From NCBI GenBank assembly GCA_022818135.1, contig JAFMSR010000019.1, positions 35,641,639-35,705,638 on the forward strand: 64,000 nt of DNA, in the 5' to 3' direction. Made by a program: the position numbers and the translations under genes. This DNA is from Saxidomus purpurata (taxonomy: Eukaryota > Mollusca > Bivalvia > Venerida > Veneridae). The notes beneath the pieces were generated by a model. It searched no databases. It saw only the letters and a list, made by a program, of their open reading frames with translations, and had not been told where the DNA came from. Every line of letters begins with the position of its first letter. Position 1 is the stretch's first letter. Of the stretch, positions 11,271 through 22,319 are shown piece after piece.

Positions 11271-13380
11271 ATCCAACGCAAACATTCCTAATGAGTGATC
11301 GAAGTCCTACTTAAGTGTTTATTTCGTTTCAATGCCATAAACTTTTCATTTTCATGTAGTGTTGGCTTTTTTACATCAAAGCGAAGCATGATCTTCCAAT
11401 TTATATCATATGATTCAAAATCACCATCCCTGATCAAACATATGACTTATGGGATATAAAGTCGGTTATTTTAATGACTGGTAGCCGGATTTACCTTGAC
11501 AAGAGAGCGACGGGTATCTTGTGAAAAGCAGATTAAGATTTGAAAGAAGTTAACCCGGCAGAAATTGAAACTGATCCGGAAACATTTATATACAAAATGT
11601 ATTAGATATTGATTTATATTACGATTAACTGAAGGTTCATTCTAAAAAGATATTTTATCTGCACAAAGGATACATTACGTGAAATGCACCAATAAACCCG
11701 AAAGTATCCTATCAATGCTTAACATTGAAAAAGTTTTTTAACTTTGTTATTAAGGTTTTTGTTTCGTAACGGCTGTGTATCGCCAGGCAAGTGGCGAGAC
11801 GATACGTATTGCGATACGGAAGAGCAATACACAAATCACAAAACCTCTGTCTCACCATTAATATGTTACAGACGACAGAACATGTAACACGGTAATAGCG
11901 TTCCGATGTATCGTATTTACATTTATTTAAACTGTTTACTTTAACTTGTGTTTCTGAAATAAGTGTGTAATATCCAAATCAATTATTTTTAAACATGTCC
12001 GACTTTAAAGTTTATTGTTTTCATTATTTGATATTTTGAGATATAGATTATGGGAAACTACTTAATGCAAGCTTTACCAAACGGTTTCGAAGTGGCACTC
12101 CACACTTCTTATACACAAATTCGAATTGGTCAGGGATAATCCTGTAAAGTTAAGAGATATAAGGAAATCAAATAGCTCTGTGAATTCTAAATTTCATTTA
12201 AGTGCAAAATTTTGTTGTTTGAGATTTAGTTTGCATGTTTGCAAATGCGAAAACAATGGTATAGAAAGGACGTGCAGAGGTACCATGCGCAGATAGTGAA
12301 ATTTAAACAAGTGAAACTCGGCTTTACGGCTTAGAAAATCAAGCTTTTCACAGGGGGTACATATTTTTACTGCTGGCAAAAAACCTTCGTGGTTAAGTAC
12401 CTTATTCAGTGTGATTGTTCACATATGTAGAGATTCTGCAAGCCAGAAACAGTGTGACCTTGGCTGACATATTTACAGGTAAGTTTGTACAGGTTCGGAA
12501 AAAACGGTCTCGGAGTGTCTCTGACGGTATAAATAGGAACTAAAATTTTCAGAAAAGAAACTTTAAGGCAGTTCAGACTAATGAATTGTATTAATACGAT
12601 TTCACTTGCAATGTGTTCACAGTGAATCGCTTATTCTATTTTTAGATTCACAGGTTGTTCATATCTTATATGCATACTTTGTCGGTGTCGCACGAAAAAG
12701 GCCGAGTGCTACCTCAGCATTTCGAATAAACGCGCCGATGTTTAGGTATGTTGTGTAAGTTAAATATTAGATAAAGTTGAGTAAAACATGGTGAATTGAG
12801 ATAAACAATTACTGCAATATTAACAGTTTAATAGTTCGCGAATCTGGCGGTAAAGGGGCACGCGAATATTCGTTTAAAAAATTTCGGCCGCTTTGAAAGC
12901 AACTCGTCAATTGTAGACACAATGCCGTCGATTCCTGAAGATTCGTAGGTCTTTAGCCCCTGCTAATAAGAGTATTGGTGCATGGTAAGTCTGTTTCTTT
13001 TGCCTAAGAAAAAAATAAGTCCACGTGGTCAACAACAAAACCCACTGCGGTCTGTAACCGAATTGGCGTAAATCACTTGCCTCAGATGTTTGATTTTTTT
13101 CAGTATTCACGAGCATAACCTATACGTTCATACTACAATTTATAACTGTTTACATAATCAAAGCACTGTACAAACAAAATGACCCAACGATTGGTTGATA
13201 CACAATCGGTATGCACACTTTCCCTGTGGAAATAGTATTTCTTACCAAGATAAATTTCTAATACGAAAGCGTCGATCTTGCAGACCAAACACGCGTTCCA
13301 ATCGTACATTGGTGCTTTACCCACTTTGCCTCGTGGTTTCTTTATTTGGTGTTATAAATGTCCATCTTACAGTACCATTA
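11271..13380. other. No gene seen; duplicated spacer
   Basis: Recurs at 28915-31012. Only short frames without recognisable motifs occur. The stretch after about 12885 is the older-duplication upstream flank of the GPI-type gene and should contain its promoter and a possible non-coding first exon, which I cannot place. Confidence 0.5.
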
Positions 13381-13531
13381 ATTGCTCAAAGGGTTGTTCA
13401 TTCAATTGTTAGGTAATTTTCGCGTGAAGAAAATTTCGCGATTTGTAAGCAGACAGACTTATTTGCGAACTTCAAACTCGCGAAAGGGAAATTCGCTAAT
13501 AGAATATCTATTTGAAATTTTACAGATTGCG

Positions 13532-16500
13532 ATGAAGTCTGCATTGCTGTGTTTGTATACTGCAAGTTGTATAATGACAGTGTGTGTTAATGCTAGAACC
13601 ACGTGCATGACATCCTCTGAGCAAAACTGTAAGCTTTTCTCCCTCAAGTCAAACGTCGTCACACGTAAAGACATCATGGAGAAGGTACGTATTCACTGCG
13701 CATGCGTACTCAAACAACCCTGACAGGCTCATGAAAGCTCTTGCTATAAGCATATAACTTCTCTGCGAGGTCCAGCGTTGATTATTTTTGCTCCCTTACT
13801 GAAGAGCTAAACAACTAAAGAAAAAGCTGTGTAGCAAAACGAGTGGGGCGTAGTAGTTTTCACACATTATTGAAGCACGTTTTCGATTGTTTGTATCCGT
13901 TATAGGTGGGATTATACATAACATTCTTTATAGTTTCAACGTGAAATGAAACCTACGATCAGTACTTCTCACACAACTAAATTTCGAATATGCACCGGTC
14001 ATCAATGGCAATACGTCAGCATTTGATTAACTTGATATATATTTACTGTAGTCAACTTTTGAATTTGTGTGATTTTTCCATTGGTCGTAATGTTACAAAC
14101 GTGCCGTCGCTAATTCCAAGACGGTAGCCCCCATAATGCACGTAGTGTTATGCGATTCGGAAATTGCTGCTGAACACTATTTTATATCAATGTAGAGATA
14201 ATATATTATTTATAAAACTTTATAGTTCATGAACAGTAACAGATGCATGGCTTACACGTTCTCATTGTATTCAAATAAACTTAAAGTTCAGAAAGTTTAT
14301 CTACATATATGACGATTGTATGCTAAAAGACAACAAAAATACACATTCGGCGCATTATACAAGTTCTTTTTCTAGTATCCCGAATTAAGAAACTTAATTA
14401 AATCATAAACTAGGGTGGCGCGGAAGTCGAGCGGTTAACGCTCTGGACTACCAATCCGGAGGTCCCCGTTTCAAAATCGGCCGGGGCACTGGAAATTTCA
14501 GAAATGCTTAGTCTGGTACCCGGATTCCCTTGTATCTGCATCTGTCCTTCTTCAAACCTGCGCCTGTCAGGAGTCTTGGCAAGTTCGCCCAGGGAGATAT
14601 CCCAGGGTCGGCCGGGACTATACAATTAAAGGACAAAATACTGATTTACATATTAAATACTAATATTTTCCAGAACGTTACCGCAGACATTTGGGTACAG
14701 ATCTACGTCTCGGATCTTACAACTCACCAATCATATGGGAAATGCCGTGTGAAGTGGCATCTACCAGGCGCTGACAATGTAACACGAAGACAGCTAATGT
14801 GCTAGTAGGTGTACGACCACTATAGTGTCTTATTGTGTGTTAGTAGGTGTAAGACCACTACTGTTTATTGTGTGCTAAAAGGTGTACGGTCACTACTGTT
14901 GCTGTGTCTACTAATCGGTGCAAGGCCACTAATGTTATTGTGTGTGTTATCAGGCGTATGACCACTACTGTTGTAACGTTTACTACATGGAGTCATGTGT
15001 GCTAGTATGTGTAAGACGACTACTGTTATCATATGTGTTAGCAGGCGTAACACCACTACTGTTGTTGTAATATGTGCTAGTAGGTTGAAGAACACTTCTG
15101 TAATGACACAGGCTATGATTTTGATTGTTGTCCAGCCCGTGCTGTCTTGTAGTACATAGTCTATCTTTCCATTGGTACACTCTTTAAACTGTAAACGTCA
15201 TTATATTCGCGAGTTAATTATTTCGCGATTTTTCAATATTCTATTTATTCGCGAGTTTTGAATTCGCATTTATATAATAACGAATGTTTGTTTACTATTT
15301 TATAAATTCGCAAAGTGCTTCATTCGCAAAAATTAGCTAAAACAAAAACCTCGCGAAAAAAACGTATTTTACAGTATTAGACAATAGACTATTTACACAA
15401 GGCGACAGTAATGATCATGATATTATTACTGTATTTAACACGTGATGCAGTATACAACCTGGTAATCTGACAGTCATAAATGTTTATTGAAAAATAAAGT
15501 AGCTATACAACAGTTTCTATTAAAAACATCTACGTTTGTAATAATTATTCTAGTAACTTTGACAAGGAGATGTGTGAAGACTTCGAACGCAATGTTACAA
15601 GAGGCGATGACGACTGTGGCAGAGCAACGGAAAAATCAGGTACTAATATCTGAAATACATTTAATAAGGAGACATTTGAAACTTTTGCTTTAAAGATGCT
15701 TCTCGGATTAAATTCCGTCTATTCCGGAAGACGGTTCGATTATGTAGTTTTGCATTGAGAATTGGTTCATAGAAGCACTTCTGATGCGTTCGTTTAAGCC
15801 TTTTTACATCTCGGAAGTAATTCCTATCATTCCGGATTTCAAGCAGAATGTCTGTAGTCACGTGTAAGTATGTGGAAACGAAATTGGGCGCATATTTTCA
15901 TATTATTAGATTGGTACTTTTTATCACTAGTGCTGTAATCTTTAAAAACGATTTTGACCCATTTGATTATCTCGTTTCTGACAAGTTTAGCTTATTCCGT
16001 AACAAGAACCGTTCGATTCAGAATCAGTTCTGTCACATGACATTCTGATCCTAGAAGAACCAAATCGCTACTGTCTTAAAGCTGTGTGAAATTAATCTTT
16101 CGCTACATTTCTATATTAACGAAGTTGGAAGTTCACGAAAATAACGATAATATTATCCAATTAACATTATTTCTGTTGTGGTAGAAGGCCACTGTAATTT
16201 CTTCCGATCAGTGTTTGTTGTTTACAATTTTATCTTCTAACTTGTAGATGATATGACTGCGGCGTTCTATAGTCAGGACCTAGCTAGGTATATGTGGTAC
16301 GACTCGTGTTATAATGGGAAGAACGGCGAGTGTGAAACTCGTTACCTGGACCTTTTAGTTAGGAGCATAAGATATCCGGGTAAGTTTCGCTCACGACAGT
16401 TGCAGGTGAATGCTGTGCTAGACGGTGTCTCGGAATAACTCAAAAAGACGTGTTTACGCAATGTTTTTATTTGCGTGTGTTTTTTTTTCGCGAATGAAGA

Positions 16501-18593
16501 ACTTCGCGAATTCGTCAAACAATCAATGATCTACAACAAAAAAATCGCGAAATAAACAACTTGCGAATATAAGGGTTTTTACAGCAGTTATCTACGCATA
16601 CCTGTATATAACTACATGTTTAACAAAACTATAAATAGATTTCCACAAGTGGATATTCTGAATTCCAATTTGGGCAAATATATTTCAAATAGGGGTGTTT
16701 TGCAGAAATGAGATATAAAAAAGGGCAAACAGCTTAACTTAATACAGATAAAACTGTGTTAAGGACCACCTCCGAATAAAGAACACCCTGCAATTGAAGA
16801 TCAACAGGGAGATCACAACGCATTATCTAACTATAATAAAAACACTTGTGCAAAAAGTCACCTGCAAACAAAGACCACATTTGTAGCTACCCATCGGTGG
16901 CTTTATGTTCACATGTCTGACTGTACATGTTAACAGATGCTATGCATGAATGAATTTATTTGAATATTAGAACAGTTATGAATGTAATTCTATAATTGAT
17001 TTGGTAGGAAGAATAGACAAAATGTCATATGCAAGTAAGGAAAGATGTAAAAAGTCACCCGAATTAAAAAGCCATATTTGTTTAAATGAATTACATCTGT
17101 ATATAGCAGCTAACAGCCCTGGTAGGCTAAACATTTAGCTTTCTTGACAAATGGCTACGCACGGTAGAGCTGGTTTGATGATTTTAGTTTCGCTAAATTT
17201 GCGATTTTTCCTACTTTGTTGATTTAAAACTCTCGTAAAAGAATTTAAAATTCACGAAGAAATAAGTCTGCACACAAATCGCAAAATTTACTTTACGTGA
17301 AAATAACTCAACTTACAGTTTACCTACAGCATGTATGAAGAAATATCGACTGAGCGAAAGCGTACAATCAGGATTGAAATATAACGTAAAATAAGTGGTA
17401 ATAAGCTCGAGGTTTCATGTTGATGAAGTTTCAATAAACATCTATAATAAGTATTCTTTTTGACTTGAAAAACTGTTTTTGGAGACAAGAACTATTAAAA
17501 CTGTTGTTTTATTAAGTTCGACATCAGTTTTAGGGTATGTCCCTTTAAACGTCTCTTAGTATGATAGTTTTGACATTTGGCAAGCTATAAGTTATAAAAC
17601 AATGCATATTGCGGGCTGATCTTAAAGCTGCTCGCTCTCAGTTACCGTTGAAAAAAATATTTTTCAAAAAGATTGACATACTTATTCATAAATATAAAAC
17701 TAAATGCTACAATGAAAAAATAAGCAAAAATCTAGGTAGGAATTTGCAGAAAGCGATAATCATTAAAAAGGTCGGTTACACGGCACTGCTACACAATATG
17801 TTCATATTGAAATTTCAAAAGCGTTTGCAACGCTTTTGAATTTGATAGCGTATTTTTGTAAAATTAGAGATATACGTGACATGAATTTATACTTTTTTAT
17901 GACCAAATATTCTAAAATACGTTACTCACATACAGTTTGATGGACTTAATTTTTTTACAAAAATCTGAGAGCGAGCAGCTTTAATGTATAGCTACATTTA
18001 AAATGGACTTTGTGTTTTTAATGCAGATGGTGCTTCCGATGACATTGAATTGCAAAGACTTCCTTGGCATCAAATATCGGCTGATTTGAAAAACAACTTC
18101 GACCTCGAGTTCACCGATCCTAGAGTTATGTTTACTTGGAAGGGACCAGGTAATTATTTTATAAGATTTTATTTTTGTTTTGATTCATAAACTAAATAAA
18201 AACAGACTCGGTGCACAAAAGAAACTCGACCCTATAATAAGTGATGGAATAACACAAAAATAAAAAAGTAGGTAAACCATAAAACAGATCACGGCGGACA
18301 ATAAAAGCTGTAACAGATGACCATTGGTTCGTTATTGCAGGAAACTAGTTTATATCGTGTCACGTGTGTAGTGTACTGAAAATAATGGAAGAAAACAAAC
18401 TACTAGTAGGAAAAGCAATAACCAAATGTGACCCGACAGTCACACTTAAACGAAATTTAATAACGTTTTATCAAATATTTTCATCATTTCAGAATGTGGA
18501 CTTGATGGCGAAGTTATCGTTAGTGGATCACTCGGGATACGATTCAACCTTCTTCTGCTATGTTCCATGCTGGTGTTTTCATACTTGTTTTAA
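13532..18593 (+). CDS. Copy 2: unrecognised secreted, probably GPI-anchored protein (6 coding exons, 241 aa)
   Basis: Coding exons are 13532-13684, 14674-14804, 15554-15639, 16248-16379, 18027-18149 and 18493-18593. All introns are GT-AG, phases are 0, 2, 1, 1, 1, and the total is 726 nt. Residues 1-21 form a signal peptide ending VNA. The mature part has nine cysteines (25, 33, 75, 94, 102, 116, 144, 152, 210) and sequons N52VT, N86VT and N108VT. The C-terminus (about 224-241) is hydrophobic and ends right at the stop; it follows small residues S219-G220-S221, the layout of a GPI-anchor signal. The start was chosen because TTTTACAG lies just upstream, suggesting a non-coding first exon; the frame is also open upstream. 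An AATAAA lies at 18852-18857. I recognise no domain, so its function is unknown. By inference it is an extracellular surface protein. It is intact and sits in the first half of the 20-kb duplication, tail to tail with an APC fragment. Confidence 0.82.
14413..14640 (+). mobile_element. tRNA-derived SINE in intron 1 of copy 2 (internally deleted)
   Basis: It begins GGGTGGCGCGGAAGTCGAGC, with an A-box-like GTCGAGCGGTTAACGC and a B-box-like GTTTCAAAATC followed by CCGGGG, the layout of a tRNA-like Pol III promoter head, then an unrelated tail. It lies just upstream of the exon 2 acceptor. Compared with the copy at 32043 it lacks about 116 internal bases after 14509. Copy 1 has no such insertion at about 1500. 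It is a SINE head, not a working tRNA gene. Confidence 0.72.
14798..15110 (+). repeat. Splice-donor minisatellite, copy 2
   Basis: This is the same 31-36-bp unit family as at 1641-2160, with about nine units, again beginning at the exon 2 end (14804/14805). Copy 2 has fewer units than copy 1. Confidence 0.78.
15196..15380 (+). mobile_element. TTCGCG-rich foldback MITE in intron 2 of copy 2
   Basis: It starts ACTGTAAACGTC and ends ACGTATTTTACAGTA, with inverted TTCGCG blocks between. The same insertion is at 32938-33138 in copy 3, so it predates the 20-kb duplication. Confidence 0.6.
17501..17544 (+). mobile_element. Right-end remnant of the AGGGACATACCC MITE in copy 2
   Basis: Only the last 40 or so bases, ending TAGGGTATGTCCCT before TTAA (17545-17548), remain; the left end and body seen at 36494-36860 are missing. 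An internal deletion after the 20-kb duplication is the simplest reading. Confidence 0.75.
17626..17980 (+). mobile_element. TTAA-flanked MITE, AGCTGCTCGCTCTCAG family, intron 4 of copy 2
   Basis: The termini AGCTGCTCGCTCTCAG and CTGAGAGCGAGCAGCT are perfect inverted repeats flanked by TTAA at 17622-17625 and 17981-17984. Copy 1 has a single TTAA (4337-4340) at the matching place, so the target duplication is directly visible. TTAA targets are typical of the piggyBac superfamily; the element has no coding capacity. Confidence 0.85.
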
Positions 18594-18924
18594 TTACGCT
18601 ATACAATATATCATGATTTCTTAATTTTTGACAAGATAGCTTTCAAGCTCCAGGATCTTTTTGAATTTACTGATATGATAATGTTCTATTCACTCTTAAA
18701 CAATGTTGACATATTCATTTCTTTTGTATTCAAGTTGCTTTATCACGAAAAAGAGTTGCCAGGAAGCATTTTGTATTTGTAAAAAATACGGGTCTATATT
18801 TCTAACATGTACATCGATTTAAAAAGTATAGTTACGAATGTTTTTGGTACAAATAAAGGTCATTTCCACCAGTAAGACATCTTTCTTGGTAAGATAAAAG
18901 CTACTTGCTAGTGTGGTCCTGGGT

Positions 18925-18947
18925 TAACCCTAACCCTAACTCTAACC
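18925..18947 (+). repeat. Short interstitial telomere-like repeat
   Basis: Reads TAACCC TAACCC TAACTC TAACC, nearly four units of the TTAGGG-type telomere repeat used by molluscs. The counterpart at 38211-38233 has one more substitution. Confidence 0.6.
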
Positions 18948-19173
18948 GACATCTAAATGTAGTCAATAGAAATGTATAACATATATAATAATTCCTATCT
19001 TATTTACCGTATTGATTGTAAATATAGACTGCTTTTTGTTATTTTGCTTTTTTTCCTTAAAATCCTTGCTCGTTTCAGAAATAAATAATAATATAAATTA
19101 CATCTCTTTTTACATTTATGTAATACTAATTGTCAGACACTTTCAGACAAATATTACTGTAATGTGTTCTTGA

Positions 19174-19890
19174 GCTGAAGACAAGAGGGCCAAGATGGCC
19201 TAATATAGCTCACCTGAGACCTACTTATGACCATATGTGACCAAATTCAATCCTAAACTATATACCATAAGCACAAACATTCTGACCTGGACCTAAATTT
19301 CATTCAGGTAATCATACTGACCAAGTTTCATGAAGCTCCAATGAAAAATGCAACTCATGTTGCGTATACAAGGTTTTCCTATGATTTGACCCCGTGACGT
19401 AGCTTTTGACCCTAAATGATCCATATTCAAACTCTATCTAGATTTCATCAAGAAAATCATTCTGACATGATCATTGGAAAATGCAACCTCTCTCGCAAAC
19501 ACAATAGTGTTCTATGATTTGAAACCGCGACCTAGTTTTTGACCCAAGATAACCCATATCCAAACTCGACCAATCTAGGATTCATAAAGAAAGTTATTGT
19601 GACAAAGTAACCCAGTGTTTGACCCCGGATGACCAATATGCGAACTAAATCTAGTATTCATAAAGATAGTCATATCATTCTGACCAATTTTCATGATGAT
19701 TCAATGAAAAAAGCAACTTCTATTGCAGACACAAGATTTTTCTATGATTTGACCCCGTGACCTATTTTTTATCCAAGATGACCCAAATTCCAACTCGACA
19801 ATGATTTTATTCCAAGTTTCATGAAGATCCAGTGAAAAATGCAACCTGTATTGCATACACAAGGTCGAGTGTGAACAGACAGTCGACGGA
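19174..19890 (+). repeat. Dispersed repeat opening CAAGAGGGCCAAGATGGCC
   Basis: Degenerate internal units each carry 'TTTGACC' and 'TTCATGAAGAT'-like blocks. It ends near a GACAGTCGACGGACACCAGG segment. It is the same broad class as the element at 8372. The counterpart is 38468-39188. Confidence 0.6.
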
Positions 19891-19924
19891 CACCAGGCGA
19901 TCCCAATAGCTGACCTGGAGGTGC

Positions 19925-20490
19925 AGAAATTCTTCAGCATCGGTAAAAGTGTGCATAAACTATTCATGCCGACATCATCTGGGTAAATGGCTGCTACCAT
20001 CAAGACTAGCGGCATTCTTTCTCACTGATGTGGAAGTGAGCTTTTGCAGGCATTTTAGAAGCCTAGGGCACTCTCAAAGTGATTGCCGGTGTTTCAGCAA
20101 TAAAGCATTATCCGCTCCATCTTTGAAATCCTGTTCATGAGCATGTCTCTGCTAAGTTCTCTTGCTAACAAATTGCTCAATGTTCACACAAGTTTATGCC
20201 CTTGAATGAATAAAAGATTATCAAACTGACATCGTCCGTTATCTACCTTTAAACCACTTTCATACATTTTGACAAAATGCGATGTTCTGGGTGTTGAAAG
20301 AATTGCAAGTTAAGATTGGATTGTGCTAATTTGGTGAAATTTCGGCATTTCAGAACAGTAAGTCGGGTGTCTGGGGCAATATGACTGGTTATCGTACAAG
20401 GCCGAGATCATTTTGACCAGGTTCGGTGACAAAAGCTGTGGAGTTCGAGAGCGCTGTCTGTCGCAGTCGGTCTCACAATACTTCCAGAGA
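19925..20490 (+). repeat. Direct repeat block R, copy b
   Basis: A diverged relative of 6358-6985 in the same orientation with several short deletions. Confidence 0.62.
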
Positions 20491-20812
20491 CAGACGTATA
20501 AAAACTAGTTTTCGCGTGTTTTACTGTTCATACATGTAGTTCAAACTAAAATTGCGAAAAACACATAACTAATACATATCGTCACCTGTCCCTCTAGCTA
20601 CCAATGCTTCTATAATTGGACTTTAAAGTGATATTACCGTTCAAATTGACCATCATATTTTTTTAATTAATCATTAATCAGTGATTTATACTTCTAGAAT
20701 AATAAACATTGCCATAGTTAAAACAAAAATAACGATTGTACAACAGGTTATATTCACAATGAATATAGAGAAAATCTGAAAAAAAACATTTTCCGACTGT
20801 CCTAGTCAACAA

Positions 20813-22314
20813 GAGCTGTCCATAAGACAGCAAGCTCGACTATTGTGGGTGTTTGCTAATAAAACAAAACTTTTATCAGTGTAATAGCAAAACAAAATTC
20901 TGCTAACTATTAAGTATAAACTAGGAAAGTTGAATCATAAAAAAAGTCAAAATCTATAACTATAGATTTAATTTTTGGTAAATTAATTGTTTGATACAAA
21001 CCTGAACACTATTGCTAAGTTTGATATAACTACAATAAGTGGTAACTGAGATATGTGCATGATAGTACCTTGCATGCAAAACTTTAACAAAATTTTCAAA
21101 GTCAAACAAGGGCCATAATTTGTACTAAATTTAAACAAGAGTTATCTGTCTTGACTGTGTGACACCTCTTAAGACAATAAAGAAGTTTCAAGTCAATATC
21201 ATAAGTGGTTACTGAGATATGTGCATGATAGTACCTAGCAGGCAAAACTTTAACCAAATTTTCAAAGTCAAACAAGGGCCATAATTTGTATCAAATTTAT
21301 ACATTTATCTGACTTGACTGTGTGACACCCCTTAAAGACATTAACAAAGTTTCAAGTCAATATCATAAGTGGTTATTGAGATATGTGAATGATAATACCT
21401 AGCAGGCAAAACTTTAACCAAATTTTCAAAGTCAAACAAGGGCCATAATTTGTACTAAATTTAAACAAGAGTTATCTGTCTTGACTGTGTGACACCTCTT
21501 AAGACAATAAAGAAGTTTCAAGTCAATATCATAAGTGGTTACTGAGATATGTGCATGATAGTACCTAGCAGGCAAAACTTTAACCAAATTTTCAAAGTCA
21601 AACAAGGGCCATAATTTGTATCAAATTTATACATTTATCTGACTTGACTGTGTGACACCCCTTAAAGACATTAACAAAGTTTCAAGTCAATATCATAAGT
21701 GGTTATTGAGATATGTGCATGATAGTACCTAGCAGGCAAAACTTTAACCAAATTTTCAAAGTCAAACAAGGGCCATAATTTGTACTTAATTTATACAAGA
21801 GTTATCTGCCTTGATTGTATGACACCCCTTGAGACATGAACAAAGTTTCAAGTCAATATCATAAGTGGTTACTGAGATATGTGCATGATAGTACCTAGCA
21901 GGCAAAACTTTAACCAAATTTTCAAAGTCAAACAAGGGCCATAATTTGTACTAAATTTATACAAGAGTTATCTGCCTTGATTGTATGACACCCCTTGAGA
22001 CATTAACGAAGTTTCAAGTCAATATCATAAGTGGTTACTGAAATATGTGCATGATAGTACCTAGCAGGCAAAACTTTAACCAAATTTTCAAAGTCAAACA
22101 AGGGCCATAATTTGTACTAAATTTATACAAGAGTTATCTGCCTTGATTGTATGACACCCCTAAAGACATTAACAAAGTTTCAAGTCAATATCATAAGTGG
22201 TTACTGAGATATGTGCATGATAGTACTTAGCAGGCAAAACTTTAACCAAAGAAGCAACGCCGACGCCGACGTGACTGTAATAGCTCTCCACATTCTCCGA
22301 ATACTCGAGCTAAA
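20813..22314 (+). repeat. Dispersed repeat with an array of eight units of about 165 bp
   Basis: It opens AACAAGAGCTGTCCATAAGA and closes with GCCGACGCCGACGTGACTGT and AATACTCGAGCTAAAA. Between 21041 and 22247 a unit containing GATATGTGCATGATAGTACC recurs about eight times. Two variant units alternate and form a dimer of about 326 bp that is itself repeated. Confidence 0.8.
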
Positions 22315-22319
22315 AACAA

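Noticed and set aside
14413..14490. Possible tRNA gene
   Set aside because: Only the internal promoter boxes look tRNA-like; the stem pairing is poor and a long tail follows, as in a SINE.
19701..20015. 104-codon minus-strand frame, repeated at 38987-39301
   Set aside because: Lies across a dispersed repeat and block R. The diverged R copies at 6358 and 26475 do not keep the frame.
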